Of a stretch of 64,000 nucleotides of DNA, positions 35,908-44,997 are shown one piece after another. The stretch is from Sulfurimicrobium sp963741495 (GTDB lineage: Bacteria > Pseudomonadota > Gammaproteobacteria > Burkholderiales > Sulfuricellaceae). Position 1 is the stretch's first letter. Every line of letters begins with the position of its first letter. The stretch covers positions 389,999-453,998 of the forward strand of contig CAVUID010000011.1 in NCBI GenBank assembly GCA_963741495.1, read 5' to 3'. Position numbers and translations under genes: made by a program. A model generated the notes under the pieces. It searched no databases, was not told the origin of the DNA, and saw nothing but the letters and a program-made list of their open reading frames with translations.

Positions 35908-37128
35908 ATGAACAGGCGCACTTTCGTTCTATTGCTGTTTATCTTCCTGATTCACCCTTTCTCCGTTTTCGGCCAGCCATTGCTGCAGGCGCAGGTGGAT
36001 GCCACGCCGTCTGGCGGTACCTTGCGTCTTTTGCCCGGGATTTACGCTGGGCCGGTGCTGCTTTCAAGGCCTATCGTCCTGGATGGCGGAGGCAAGGCCA
36101 TTATCGACGGGGGCGGGAAAAGATCCGTCCTGCAGGTCAATACTGGCGATGCTGTGGTGCGAGGGCTCATTCTTCGCAATACCGGGAATTCGCATGACCA
36201 AATGGATTCGGCTGTGGCAATTCAGGGTAACAACAACCGGGTCGAAGATAACGTGATTGAAAACGCGCTTTTTGGCATCGTGCTTAAACAGTCGAACCAC
36301 AATCTGATACGCCGCAATCACATACGTTCCAAGGCAGCAGGGGTGTCCATGCGTGGCGAGTCTGTCCGCCTGTGGAACAGTATCGATAATCGCATCGAGG
36401 ATAATGACATCGCCGATGCGCGCGACTTCACCCTGATGAATTCGCCGAATAATCATGTTTCCGGCAATTCCATCCGTGGCAGCCGTTATGGCATGCACCT
36501 CATCTTTTCGCCTAATTGCCATATCGAAGGGAATCGACTGACCAGCAACGCGACCGGCATTGTCGTGCTGAATTCGGATTACATCACGATCCGGGGCAAT
36601 ACTTTGCAGCATACGGCGGATATCGGCGGCGCCTGCATCGCCATCAAGAAAAGCACTGAAATTCTGGCGGAAGGCAATCAGATTGTGCATTGTGGCACCG
36701 GCATTCTTTCTGACTCTCCGGTGGGGGACATGAACAGGGTCGTGTTCCGCAACAATCGCGTTGCGCATAGCACCACGGGCGTTCAGTTATATGGGGAAAG
36801 AGGGGGGCATATTTTTGAGAACAACCGTTTCGAGAAAAACCTGGTGCAGGTGATGATGTCCGGCTCTGGAGATGCGCTATTAAATCGCTGGCATGGAAAT
36901 TACTGGGATGATTATCAGGGCTTTGATCTCAACCATGACGGTGTGGGCGATACGCCCCATGAGATTTACGTTTATGCGGACAGAATCTGGATCGAGACGC
37001 CTGCGGCCCGCTTCTTCAGCAATAGCCCCGCTCTGGAACTGCTGGATTTTCTCGAACGCTTGGCCCCTTTTTCTGCGCCGGACCTTATCTTGCGCGACCC
37101 GAAGCCACGTTTCTCGGCGACGCGGTGA
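35908..37128 (+). CDS. nosD: NosD-like periplasmic right-handed beta-helix protein
   Basis: 406 residues. Signal peptide about 1-22 (MNRRTFVLLLFIFLIHPFSV). From about 60 to 320 the chain is a series of parallel beta-helix repeats (N-x-I-x-x-N type: NRVEDNVIENALFGIVLKQS, HNLIRRNHIRSKAAGVSM). The end NYWDDYQGFDLNHDGVGDTP is the conserved NosD/CASH motif. NosD helps assemble the copper sites of nitrous oxide reductase. No nosZ, nosF, nosY or nosL lies within this window, so it is either an orphan or serves another copper protein. The gene stands alone between smpB and the HD-GYP gene. ATG at 35908. Confidence 0.8.
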   Translation: MNRRTFVLLLFIFLIHPFSVFGQPLLQAQVDATPSGGTLRLLPGIYAGPVLLSRPIVLDGGGKAIIDGGGKRSVLQVNTGDAVVRGLILRNTGNSHDQMDSAVAIQGNNNRVEDNVIENALFGIVLKQSNHNLIRRNHIRSKAAGVSMRGESVRLWNSIDNRIEDNDIADARDFTLMNSPNNHVSGNSIRGSRYGMHLIFSPNCHIEGNRLTSNATGIVVLNSDYITIRGNTLQHTADIGGACIAIKKSTEILAEGNQIVHCGTGILSDSPVGDMNRVVFRNNRVAHSTTGVQLYGERGGHIFENNRFEKNLVQVMMSGSGDALLNRWHGNYWDDYQGFDLNHDGVGDTPHEIYVYADRIWIETPAARFFSNSPALELLDFLERLAPFSAPDLILRDPKPRFSATR

Positions 37129-37145
37129 CTTGATTGGATATTCGA

Positions 37146-38357
37146 TTAGCTGCCTAGCCACTTGGCTGGGTCGATACCCCATTTTTCAAATGATTCATGA
37201 CTGACAATCTTGTCCTGGCAACTGGGGCGCGCCAGGTCGATTTCTTCCGGCGGAAGATAATGTTGTTTGTCTGCGTGGAAAAACACTTTTACTTTCGGCT
37301 GCAGCATTTTCTCTGCGTGCTGTTCCAGCACGATACCGAGGCGGTTGCTGCTCAGGCGCACCAGTGAGCCGCTGGGATAGATGCCGAGGGTGCGGATGAA
37401 GGTCTGCACCATTTCCGGGTCAAAGTGAAATTTGCTCCATTCCAGCAGTTTCCTGAGCGCCTCGGTAGGAGGCATGCCCTTGTGGTAAACACGTTCGGAA
37501 GTGATGGCGTCGTACACATCGACAATCGCGCCCATCTGCCCGTAGAGTGAAATTTCATTCCCCTTGAGTTTGTTGGGGTAGCCTGTGCCGTCAAAACGTT
37601 CGTGGTGCTGGCCCGCGACATCCAGCGCAATCTGGCTGATGCCGGGCGTGTTCTGCAGAATGATGATGCTCTGCACCACGTGAGATTTCATTTTGCCGAA
37701 TTCTGCATCGGTCAGCTTGGCCGGCTTGTTCAGAATGCTGTCCGGTACCTTGGCCTTGCCGACATCGTGCAGCAGGGCGCCAATGGCGATTTCCTTGATG
37801 ATGTCGCGGGATAGCTTCAAGCCGCGAGCAAAAGCGACCATCAGCGCGCAGACCGAGACTGAGTGCTGGAAGGTATATTCGTCGTGAGTTTTCAGGCGGG
37901 CCAGCGGGATCAGTGCATCCTGATGGCGAAAAATGGAATCCACCATGTTTTCCACCAGCGGTTCAATCTTCTCCATTTCGATCTGCTGGCCCAGGCGAAT
38001 GTCGGTAATGATGCCCTTGACGATTCGATTCGCCTCGCCATGCAGCTTGCGAGCGCGGAATGCTTCTTCGGCCAGGGAGACTGCGGCAACCGGGGTAGGT
38101 TTTTCTTCAGCGATGTGCAGAATTTGCTCATGAATTTCATCGCTGACTTCTTCCCGCGTCTTGCCTTCGGCAATGTCCAGACCTTTGCTGGTATCGATGT
38201 ACAACTCGTGCACGCCGATTTCGTGCAGTTCCACAGCAACACTATCATCCTTGACGATAAATCGGTTGGTTGCAAAGGGATGATCCATCCAGCCACAGTT
38301 CAGGTCGTGGATATACATGCCGGGAATCAGTTGTGCGATCTCGATTTTTTTGATCAT
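37146..38357 (-). CDS. HD-GYP domain cyclic-di-GMP phosphodiesterase with DUF3391
   Basis: 403 residues. N-terminal DUF3391 module about 1-110 (IAQLIPGMYIHDLNCGWMDH). HD-GYP domain about 160-350: TFQHSVSVCALMVA, LLHDVGKAKVPDSIL (HD motif), SHVVQSIIIL, and QHHERFDGTGYP with the GYP signature, so all usual metal ligands are there. It should degrade c-di-GMP to GMP. ATG at 38357 (MIKKIEIAQLI). It is convergent with nosD, whose stop is 17 bases away. Confidence 0.92.
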   Translation of the reverse strand: MIKKIEIAQLIPGMYIHDLNCGWMDHPFATNRFIVKDDSVAVELHEIGVHELYIDTSKGLDIAEGKTREEVSDEIHEQILHIAEEKPTPVAAVSLAEEAFRARKLHGEANRIVKGIITDIRLGQQIEMEKIEPLVENMVDSIFRHQDALIPLARLKTHDEYTFQHSVSVCALMVAFARGLKLSRDIIKEIAIGALLHDVGKAKVPDSILNKPAKLTDAEFGKMKSHVVQSIIILQNTPGISQIALDVAGQHHERFDGTGYPNKLKGNEISLYGQMGAIVDVYDAITSERVYHKGMPPTEALRKLLEWSKFHFDPEMVQTFIRTLGIYPSGSLVRLSSNRLGIVLEQHAEKMLQPKVKVFFHADKQHYLPPEEIDLARPSCQDKIVSHESFEKWGIDPAKWLGS

Positions 38358-38403
38358 GCCGGAGGGCGTGGCGCGGAAATTAAAGAGATCATTCTAACCC
38401 TTA

Positions 38404-38440
38404 AGCCCAAAACAAAGAAGGCGGCCCGGAGGCCGCCTTC
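38404..38440 (-). terminator. Intrinsic terminator of the parvulin gene
   Basis: Ten-base stem GAAGGCGGCC / GGCCGCCTTC (38417-38426 and 38431-38440), loop CGGA. On the minus strand it is followed by TTTGTTTTGGG. It closes the yciB-yciI-bolA-parvulin run. Confidence 0.85.
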
Positions 38441-38460
38441 TGATGGATCAGACTGCTATG

Positions 38461-39327
38461 TTACTTGGCAGGTTCTGCCGCTGGTGCCGGTGCGCCCATG
38501 ACTTCAATCTTGGCCTTGGCTCTCATGTCGTCAACCAGTTTTTTCAGGTTCTGTTGCTGCACCTGCTGGGACAAGCCGGGCTTGACCTGATCGAATGGCG
38601 GCGCCTGTAGCGGACGGGAATCTTCCAGCATGATGACGTGATAGCCAAACTGGGACTTTACCGGCTCTTCGGTGAATTTGCCTTTAGCCAGCTTGGTCAC
38701 CGCGTCGCCAAACTCAGGGACCATGCTGCGTGCATCAAACCAGCCCAGATCGCCGCCTTGTGCCTTGGAGCCTGGATCCTTGGATTTTTCCTTGGCCAGT
38801 TTTTCAAAAACCTTGATGTCTTTTTTCAGCTTGGCGATGATGTCTTTCGCGTCAGCTTCCTTTTCTACCAGGATATGGCGTGCCTTGTATTCGCTGCCAG
38901 TCATCTGTGCCTTGATTTTGTCGTACTCGGCTTTGAGCATGTCGTCGCTGACCGGGTTGTTCTTGATGTAGTCCTGCACGAAGGCATTGGCCAGGATGGA
39001 CTGCTTGGTCAGGTCGATCTGGTCCATGACTTCCGGGGTCTTGTCCAGGCCTTTCTTGAGCGCTTCCTGAGAAACCAGCAACTGCATCGCCAACTGGTCG
39101 ATGATCGATTTGCGTGTCTCGTCATTGTCCGGTTGGCCCATGCCTGCACGCTGTTTGATCAGCATTTCAACACGGTTTTTGCTGATGGCGGTGCCGTTTA
39201 CGGTGGCGGCAGCTTCGCTTTTTGCAGCAGGCGCGGCAGTTTTTGCATTTTCGTCGGCGTTGCAGGCGCTGAGGGTAAGCAGTGATGCTGCGCTGGCCAG
39301 CAGAATGCGTGATTTGATTGACATCAT
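38461..39327 (-). CDS. Parvulin-type peptidyl-prolyl isomerase lipoprotein
   Basis: 288 residues. A lipobox LLTLSAC follows the signal at about residue 22, so the protein is probably anchored to a membrane by its Cys. A SurA_N-like helical region (about 40-140, VNGTAISKNRVEMLIKQRAG) precedes a parvulin domain about 145-240 (KARHILVEKEADAKDI, KDPGSKAQGGDLGWFDARSM, VKSQFGYHVIMLEDSRP). This is the PrsA/EpsD/SurA-like architecture used for folding of exported proteins. The tail is Ala/Pro rich. The two Met codons at 39327 and 39324 are both possible starts; AAGGA precedes them. Follows bolA by about 55 bases. Confidence 0.9.
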   Translation of the reverse strand: MMSIKSRILLASAASLLTLSACNADENAKTAAPAAKSEAAATVNGTAISKNRVEMLIKQRAGMGQPDNDETRKSIIDQLAMQLLVSQEALKKGLDKTPEVMDQIDLTKQSILANAFVQDYIKNNPVSDDMLKAEYDKIKAQMTGSEYKARHILVEKEADAKDIIAKLKKDIKVFEKLAKEKSKDPGSKAQGGDLGWFDARSMVPEFGDAVTKLAKGKFTEEPVKSQFGYHVIMLEDSRPLQAPPFDQVKPGLSQQVQQQNLKKLVDDMRAKAKIEVMGAPAPAAEPAK

Positions 39328-39383
39328 TTACAGTTCCTTAACGTGATTAAGACAAGGGTAATAAAACACAAGGTAAAGCGGCC

Positions 39384-39647
39384 TTAAAGCTCTCCAGGCG
39401 CATAGGCGTTTATGCTCAAGGCATGGATTTTTGTTTGCATCAGATTGCCGAGGGCATTATATATCAGGCGATGACGCTTGATGGTTAACAATCCCTTAAA
39501 CTGGGGTGAAACAATGGTGAGATTGTAATGCCCACCGCCACTCCTTGCCCCTTCATGGCCGGCATGGAGCGCGCTGTCGTCGCCAATTTCAATAGTTTCA
39601 GGTTCAAGTGTGGCCAGTCTTTGTTGCATTTCTTCTATTGTAGTCAT
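39384..39647 (-). CDS. BolA family protein
   Basis: 87 residues, one BolA fold: IEEMQQRLATLEPETIEIGD, the HAGH... loop, GHYNLTIVSPQF and the conserved RHRLIYNALGNLMQTKIHAL. BolA proteins partner with monothiol glutaredoxins in iron-sulfur handling; E. coli BolA also acts as a transcription factor. The invariant C-terminal His in KIHALSI is present. It overlaps the yciI gene by 4 bases (start within its stop). Confidence 0.9.
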   Translation of the reverse strand: MTTIEEMQQRLATLEPETIEIGDDSALHAGHEGARSGGGHYNLTIVSPQFKGLLTIKRHRLIYNALGNLMQTKIHALSINAYAPGEL

Positions 39648-39946
39648 GCGGGGAGTGCTTTCTTGAAAGGTTGGACACTGACCCTGGCATAAACGCCAGC
39701 GGCCACATAGGGATCGGCATCGGCCCAGGCTCGGGCTTCCGGCAGTGAGGGAAACTCAGCCACGATCAGGCTGCCGGTGAAGCCCGCCGGGCCCGGATCA
39801 TTGCTGTCGATGGCGGGGAAAGGCCCGGCCAGCAGCAGACGGCCATTCTGCTGCAGTTCCGTGAGGCGCGCCAGATGGGCCGGTCTGGCGGCGAGGCGTT
39901 GTTCGAGGCTGTCGGGCACATCCTCGCCCTGAATGGCGTAGAGCAT
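39644..39946 (-). CDS. YciI family protein
   Basis: 100 residues: MLYAIQGEDVPDSLEQRLAA, RPAHLARLTELQQNGRLLLA, GPFPAIDSNDPG, FTGSLIVAEFPSLPEARAWA. A dimeric ferredoxin-like fold in which the pair of His and Asp residues is thought to be catalytic; the E. coli protein is of unknown function. It starts at 39946, overlapping the yciB end by one base, and is overlapped by bolA. The yciB-yciI pair is typical of proteobacteria. Confidence 0.9.
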   Translation of the reverse strand: MLYAIQGEDVPDSLEQRLAARPAHLARLTELQQNGRLLLAGPFPAIDSNDPGPAGFTGSLIVAEFPSLPEARAWADADPYVAAGVYARVSVQPFKKALPA

Positions 39947-40485
39947 CAGGAGCCTTTCTCTTCTTCAATGTACTTGGATAACATCAGTCCCTGCAGAATG
40001 ACGAAGGCGAACATCAGCCCCATGCTGCCGAAAAGTTTGAAGTTGACCCAGGTGTCGGTGGAGAAGTTGAAGGCGACGTAAAGATTGAGCATGCCCATCA
40101 GCACGAAGAACCCCATCCAGCTCAGGTTGAGATTGCGCCACACGAAATCCGGTGCAGAGAACTGCTTTTCCATCATGGTGCGGATCAGGTTCTTGCGGAA
40201 AAGACCTGCGCTGGCCCCCAGCGTAACTGCAAACAGCCAGTAAAGCACGGTGGGCTTCCATTTGATGAAGGTTTCGTCATGCAGAAACAGGGTTGCGCCG
40301 CCAAACAGGGTAATGATGGCCAGGCTGACCCACAGCATGGTATCCACCTTGCGGTGCCTGAGCCAGACCCAGCCAATCTGGCAGAAAGTCGCAACGATGG
40401 CCACGGCAGTGGCGGTGTAGATGCCATACAGCTTGAAAGCGGCAAAAAACAGGATGATGGGGAAAAAATCGAACAGGAATTTCAT
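39946..40485 (-). CDS. yciB: Inner membrane septation-associated protein YciB/IspA-type
   Basis: 179 residues, five hydrophobic helices: FFPIILFFAAFKLYGIYTAT, AVAIVATFCQIG, LWVSLAIITLFGGATLF, LYWLFAVTLGASAGLF, and a C-terminal pair with WVNFKLFGSMGLMFAFVILQ. The family (YciB, also called intracellular septation protein A) affects cell envelope synthesis and division in E. coli and Shigella. ATG at 40485. First gene of the yciB-yciI-bolA-parvulin run; divergent from rnm. Confidence 0.92.
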   Translation of the reverse strand: MKFLFDFFPIILFFAAFKLYGIYTATAVAIVATFCQIGWVWLRHRKVDTMLWVSLAIITLFGGATLFLHDETFIKWKPTVLYWLFAVTLGASAGLFRKNLIRTMMEKQFSAPDFVWRNLNLSWMGFFVLMGMLNLYVAFNFSTDTWVNFKLFGSMGLMFAFVILQGLMLSKYIEEEKGS

Positions 40486-40559
40486 TAGTTGGGTGGCTTC
40501 ATTTCAATAGATCGAGCATTTTGCTATGATTACCCCTCTTCATACAAGTTCCCCCCTGA

Positions 40560-41438
40560 ATGCCAAAGATTGACTTGCACAGTCACTCCACCATTTCCGA
40601 CGGTTCCTACACGCCAGCCGAGCTGGTGACTTACGCCGCATCCAAAGGCGTTGAAATCATGGCGCTGACTGATCATGACGATGTCGGCGGTCTGGGAGAG
40701 GCGCGCGTTGTGGCAGAAGATCTGGGCATCAGTTTGATCAACGGCGTTGAAATATCCGTGACATGGAACAAGCGCACAATTCACATAGTAGGGCTGCGCG
40801 TGGATCCCACCCATCCCGAATTGCTTGCGGGATTGGAGAATATTCGCGCAGGAAGACTGACTCGGGCCGTGGCGATTGCGGCGGAGCTGGACAAGGTGGG
40901 TATTGCCGGAAGCCTGGAAGGCTCGCGTGCCTATGCCAAAGAACGCATCATCAGTCGCACCCATTTCGCGCGTTTTCTGGTGGCGCAGGGGCATGCCAAG
41001 GATGTGAAGACAGTATTCAAGAAATATCTGGTCAAGGGCAAGCCGGGCCATGTTTCGCACCAATGGGCGGGTATGAGCGAGGCCATCGGCTGGATCAGGA
41101 ACAGCGGCGGCGTGGCGGTGCTGGCGCATCCGGGCCGTTACGATATTGGCAAAACCACCATGCACGGGCTGTTTAACACATTCAAGGAAGCTGGCGGCGA
41201 GGCGGTGGAAGTCGTATCCGGCAGCCACACCGTCGACCAGTACCGCATCTTTGCCGAATATGCGCAGCTTTATGAACTAAAAGCATCGGCGGGCTCTGAT
41301 TACCATGGCCCCTCGCATAATTATTTCGACATGGGCAGGCTGCCTCCCTTGCCGTCCGGCTGCGTGCCGGTGTGGCAGGGCTGGCCCGAGCTGGCCCGAT
41401 TTAAATCACAACCAGAAGCACAGTGCATCAGTGCCTGA
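40560..41438 (+). CDS. rnm: PHP-domain phosphoesterase, RNase AM (YciV/Rnm) family
   Basis: 292 residues. PHP motifs: DLHSHSTISDGSYTPAELV (metal ligands His, His, Asp), MALTDHDDVGG, GVEISVTW, and SGSDYHGPSH near the end (His, Asp). E. coli Rnm trims 5' ends of rRNA and hydrolyses nucleoside 3',5'-bisphosphate. The ATG at 40560 begins MPKIDLHSHS. It is followed 19 bases later by a Sua5-like gene, then M50 and trpS, an order common in betaproteobacteria. Confidence 0.92.
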   Translation: MPKIDLHSHSTISDGSYTPAELVTYAASKGVEIMALTDHDDVGGLGEARVVAEDLGISLINGVEISVTWNKRTIHIVGLRVDPTHPELLAGLENIRAGRLTRAVAIAAELDKVGIAGSLEGSRAYAKERIISRTHFARFLVAQGHAKDVKTVFKKYLVKGKPGHVSHQWAGMSEAIGWIRNSGGVAVLAHPGRYDIGKTTMHGLFNTFKEAGGEAVEVVSGSHTVDQYRIFAEYAQLYELKASAGSDYHGPSHNYFDMGRLPPLPSGCVPVWQGWPELARFKSQPEAQCISA

Positions 41439-41457
41439 GAGCGGGAGCGAATTTTAC

Positions 41458-42088
41458 GTGGCACAATTTTTTACCATTCATCCTGACAATCCCCAGGCGC
41501 GATTGATCCGTCAGGCAGCAGATATCATCAGGGACGGCGGCGTGGTGGTGTATCCCACCGACTCCTGCTACGCGCTGGGCTGCCATCTCGGCGACAAGGA
41601 CGCGATGCAGCGCATCCGCGATATCCGCGGGGTGGACGAGCGCCACCATTTCACCCTGGTGTGCCGCGACCTGTCCGAACTTGCGCACTATGCCCGCGTG
41701 GACAACCAGCAATATCGTCTGATCAAGTCCAACACGCCGGGCAGCTATACCTTCATCCTGCTGGCCACCAAGGAAGTGCCGCGTCGCCTGCAACATCCCA
41801 AGCGCGCCACCATCGGACTCCGGGTGCCGGATCACCCGGTGGCGCTGGCTCTTGCTGGAAGAGCTGAACGAGCCGCTGCTGAGTTCCACCCTGATGCTGC
41901 CGGGCGATGAAGACCCGCTCAGCGACGGAGAGGAAATCCGCGATCGTCTGGAAAAGCAGGTCGACCTGATTCTCGATGCAGGCAGCTGCTGCATCGGGAT
42001 GTCCACGGTGATCGACCTGACCGGTAGCGAGCCGGTGTTGATCCGCGCCGGCAAGGGCAGCCTCGAACCGTTCGGCCTGGAAGCCTGA
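41458..42088 (+). pseudogene. Sua5/YciO/YrdC family protein, frame-disrupted
   Basis: Start is a GTG at 41458 (reads MAQFFTIHPDNPQARLIR) after GGGAGCG. Frame 1 covers residues 1-130: GGVVVYPTDSCYALGCHLGD, RHHFTLVCRDLSELAHYARV, SYTFILLATKEVP, ATIGLRVPDHPVALAL. Removing one base near 41850 joins it to LLEELNEPLLSSTLMLPGDE ending IDLTGSEPVLIRAGKGSLEP. About 209 residues, the YciO size rather than TsaC. The family binds threonylcarbamoyl-AMP-like intermediates for tRNA t6A; YciO itself is of unclear role. Its stop overlaps the next ATG (TGATG). Confidence 0.85.
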
Positions 42089-42735
42089 TGGAACTTACCC
42101 TGATTCAGCAAATCGCGGTTTACGCACTGCCGGTGATTTTCGCCATCACCCTGCACGAAGCCGCCCACGGCTATGCCGCCAAGCATTTCGGCGATACCAC
42201 GGCCTATATGCTGGGGCGCATCAGCGTGAATCCGCTGCGCCATATCGATCCTGTCGGCACGGTGCTGGTACCGCTGGTCACGCTGGCGCTGGGCGGCATC
42301 TTGTTCGGCTGGGCCAAGCCGGTGCCGGTGAATTTCAACCATCTGCGCAACCCCAAGCGGGACATGCTGTGGGTCGCTGCTGCCGGGCCGGCGGCCAATC
42401 TGGTGATGGCGCTGTTCTGGGCGCTGGTGATGAAGATCGGCCTGTCCATGCCGGACAGCAGTCTTGGACTGCCCATGGCGCTGATGGGCAAGGCCGGCAT
42501 TACCATCAACGCGGTGCTCATGGTGCTCAACCTGCTGCCGCTGCTGCCGCTGGATGGCGGGCGCATTGCGGTCAGCCTGCTGCCGCCGCCCCTGGCTTAT
42601 TCCTACTCGCGCCTCGAACCCTACGGCATGATCATTCTGGTGGTGCTGCTGTTTTCCGGCGTGCTGGGCACGATCCTGTGGCCGATGATCAATACCGTCA
42701 TGGCGCTTGTCGCTTCTCTCTTTGGACTTCATTAA
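42088..42735 (+). CDS. Site-2 protease family (M50) membrane peptidase
   Basis: 215 residues and four to five membrane helices. The zinc motif HEAAH is in AITLHEAAHGYAAKHFG (about residue 25), and the third ligand Asp is in LNLLPLLPLDGGRIAVSLLP (about 155), so the protease should be active. Rhomboid-like rhythm is absent; this is a short S2P without PDZ. It could cleave membrane-bound anti-sigma factors or signal peptides; no substrate is nearby. It starts inside the stop of the Sua5-like gene and is followed by trpS after 18 bases. Confidence 0.9.
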   Translation: MELTLIQQIAVYALPVIFAITLHEAAHGYAAKHFGDTTAYMLGRISVNPLRHIDPVGTVLVPLVTLALGGILFGWAKPVPVNFNHLRNPKRDMLWVAAAGPAANLVMALFWALVMKIGLSMPDSSLGLPMALMGKAGITINAVLMVLNLLPLLPLDGGRIAVSLLPPPLAYSYSRLEPYGMIILVVLLFSGVLGTILWPMINTVMALVASLFGLH

Positions 42736-42753
42736 AAGGACGTTTGACCTAAC

Positions 42754-43956
42754 ATGTATCAGGAACGCGTTTTATCCGGCATGCGCCCCACGGGCGGCCT
42801 GCATCTCGGCCATTACCATGGCGTGCTGAAAAACTGGGTGGAGTTGCAGCATGAATTCGAGTGCCTGTTTTTCGTTGCCGACTGGCATGCGCTGACCACC
42901 CACTACGATACGCCCGAAGTGATCGAGCGCAATGTCTGGGACATGGTCATCGACTGGCTGGCCGCCGGCGTCGATCCGGCAAACGCCACCATGTTCATCC
43001 AGTCGCGCGTGCCGGAACATGCCGAACTGCACCTCTTGCTGTCGATGATGACGCCGCTGGGCTGGCTGGAGCGCGTGCCGACCTACAAGGACCAGCAGGA
43101 AAAACTGTCCGAAAAGGATCTCTCCACTTACGGTTTCCTCGGCTATCCCTTGCTGCAGAGTGCCGACATTCTGATCTACCGCGCCAACCAGGTGCCGGTG
43201 GGTGAGGACCAGGTGCCGCATATCGAGTTCACGCGTGAAATTGCGCGCCGCTTCAATCACCTCTATGGTCGTGAAATCGGGTTCGAGGAGAAGGCCGGGG
43301 CGGCGGTGAAAAAACTCGGCAGCAAGCGTGCCAGGCTTTACGATGAGCTGCGCAAGCGCTACCAGGAACAGGGCGACGACGAGGCACTGGAAGCCGCACA
43401 GGCCTTGCTCAATGAACAGCAGAACCTGTCCATGGGCGACAAGGAGCGTCTGTTCGGTTATCTCGAGGGCGGCGGCAAGATGATCCTGGTTGAGCCGGAC
43501 GCGCTGCTGACAGCGGCTTCGCGCATGCCGGGCCTGGACGGACAGAAAATGTCCAAGTCCTACAACAACACCATCACCCTGCGCGAGGACGCCGAGAGCG
43601 TGAACAGGAAAATCCGCACCATGCCCACCGACCCGGCACGGGTGCGCCGCACCGACCCGGGCGATCCGGAAAAATGCCCGGTATGGTCGTTCCACATGGT
43701 CTATTCGAACGATGCCACGCGCGAATGGGTGCAGCAGGGCTGCAAGAGTGCTGGTATCGGCTGTATCGAGTGCAAGCAACCGGTGATCGAGGCGGTGCTG
43801 CGCGAGCAGGAGCCGATGCGCGAGCGAGCCCGGATGTATGAGGAAGACCCGACCCTGGTGCGCAACATCATTGCCGACGGTTGTGAAAAAGCGCGCAAGA
43901 TGGCGAATGAGACTATGCGCGATGTGCGCGAGGCGATGGGGCTGAATTACGGCTGA
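42754..43956 (+). CDS. trpS: Tryptophan-tRNA ligase
   Basis: 400 residues (E. coli TrpS has 334). Class I synthetase motifs: GMRPTGGLHLGHYHGVLKNW (HIGH equivalent HLGH) and GLDGQKMSKSYNN (KMSKS). The extra length is a charged helical insert of about 60 residues near 180-250 (KKLGSKRARLYDELRKRYQE), which I have seen in betaproteobacterial enzymes. ATG at 42754. C-terminal helical domain binds the anticodon. Last of the rnm-sua5-M50-trpS run. Confidence 0.95.
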   Translation: MYQERVLSGMRPTGGLHLGHYHGVLKNWVELQHEFECLFFVADWHALTTHYDTPEVIERNVWDMVIDWLAAGVDPANATMFIQSRVPEHAELHLLLSMMTPLGWLERVPTYKDQQEKLSEKDLSTYGFLGYPLLQSADILIYRANQVPVGEDQVPHIEFTREIARRFNHLYGREIGFEEKAGAAVKKLGSKRARLYDELRKRYQEQGDDEALEAAQALLNEQQNLSMGDKERLFGYLEGGGKMILVEPDALLTAASRMPGLDGQKMSKSYNNTITLREDAESVNRKIRTMPTDPARVRRTDPGDPEKCPVWSFHMVYSNDATREWVQQGCKSAGIGCIECKQPVIEAVLREQEPMRERARMYEEDPTLVRNIIADGCEKARKMANETMRDVREAMGLNYG

Positions 43957-43992
43957 AGCGGGAACGGAATTTCGTATTTTTGGGAGGAAAGC

Positions 43993-44813
43993 ATGATGTG
44001 GACTAACGCAAAATTTCTTCTGGGCGTTGCGTTGACGCTGGCATTTGCTGACAGGGTGCGCCACCAATCCGATTACCGGCCGCTCCCAACTGATGCTGGT
44101 TTCCGGGCAGGAGGCGGTGACCTCATCCTATCAGGCCTATTCGGCCATGACGGCCAACTTGCAGCAGCAGTCTAAAATCAATCGCGATACGGCAAAGCTT
44201 GCGCGCATTCGTGCCATTACCGGCCGCCTGATCCCTCACGCCTTTGTCTGGCGCAGCGATGCGGCCGGGTGGAAGTGGGAAGTCAATGTCATCGATAGCC
44301 CGGAGGTCAACGCCTTCTGCATGGCGGGCGGGAAAATGGCGATCTATAGCGGATTTTTCGATAAGCTGAACCCGAGCGACGATGAACTCGCTCAGGTGAT
44401 GGCGCATGAAATCGCCCACGCGCTATCCGACCATACGCGCGAAAAGATGTCCATGGCCATGGCTTCTGATTTGGGCGTGCAGTTGCTTGCCACTGGCGCC
44501 CAGGCGTCTGCGGGTCAGACGCAGATGGCGCATGCGCTGGCACTGTACGTGATCCAGATGCCCAACAGCCGGACAGCGGAAAGCGAAGCAGACCGGATCG
44601 GGATCGAGCTGGCCGCACGCGCTGGCTACAATCCCGCAGCCGCCATCAGCCTGTGGCAAAAAATGGCCCGGCAGGGTAATGGTTCGACCCGAGTGGCTCA
44701 GCACCCATCCTTCGCATGAAACCCGCATTGCCGAGCTGTCGCGTCTGGCGCCACAGATGGACCCCCTGTACCGAGAAGCCAGGGGCAAGAAGCAGCAAAC
44801 CTACGCCTTCTGA
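43993..44813 (+). pseudogene. M48 family metalloprotease lipoprotein, frame-disrupted
   Basis: Signal with lipobox: ATG near 43993 (MMWTNAKFLLGVALTLAF), then after removing one base near 44048 LTGCATNPITGRSQLML, so a lipid-anchored protein. The zinc motif is HEIAHALSDHTREK in QVMAHEIAHALSD, with AESEADRIGIELAARAGYNP giving the third ligand. A second extra base near 44690 joins to EWLSTHPSHETRIAELS and the tail at 44813. About 272 residues corrected. It resembles the BepA/YggG/LoiP group that controls outer-membrane protein quality. A MITE-like element lies 14 bases after the stop. Confidence 0.85.
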
Positions 44814-44827
44814 CCCTCTCGCAGCAT

Positions 44828-44994
44828 CTAGTGGTCTGCTTCCGAAATATCGAGACATGAAACGGCGTCTTTTGCCACGTGGCGGCGTTGCTCGTCGTTG
44901 CCATAGAGCTTGCTATGTCGCCTCCTCGCGCCTTGCCACGCGACAAAATCCATCCGTTTCATTTTGTCCCTCTATTTCGGAAGCAGACCACTAG
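44828..44994. mobile_element. MITE-like element, 167 bp with 22-bp terminal inverted repeats
   Basis: Perfect 22-bp terminal repeats, beginning CTAGTGGTCTGCTTCCG at 44828 and ending with its complement at 44994. Inside, further complementarity (ATGAAACGG / CCGTTTCAT; CATAG / CTATG) would let the whole element fold into a long hairpin. No ORF fits. The ends are CTAG, which might be part of a target-site choice. It sits between the M48 gene and nhaR. Confidence 0.75.
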
Positions 44995-44997
44995 AAT

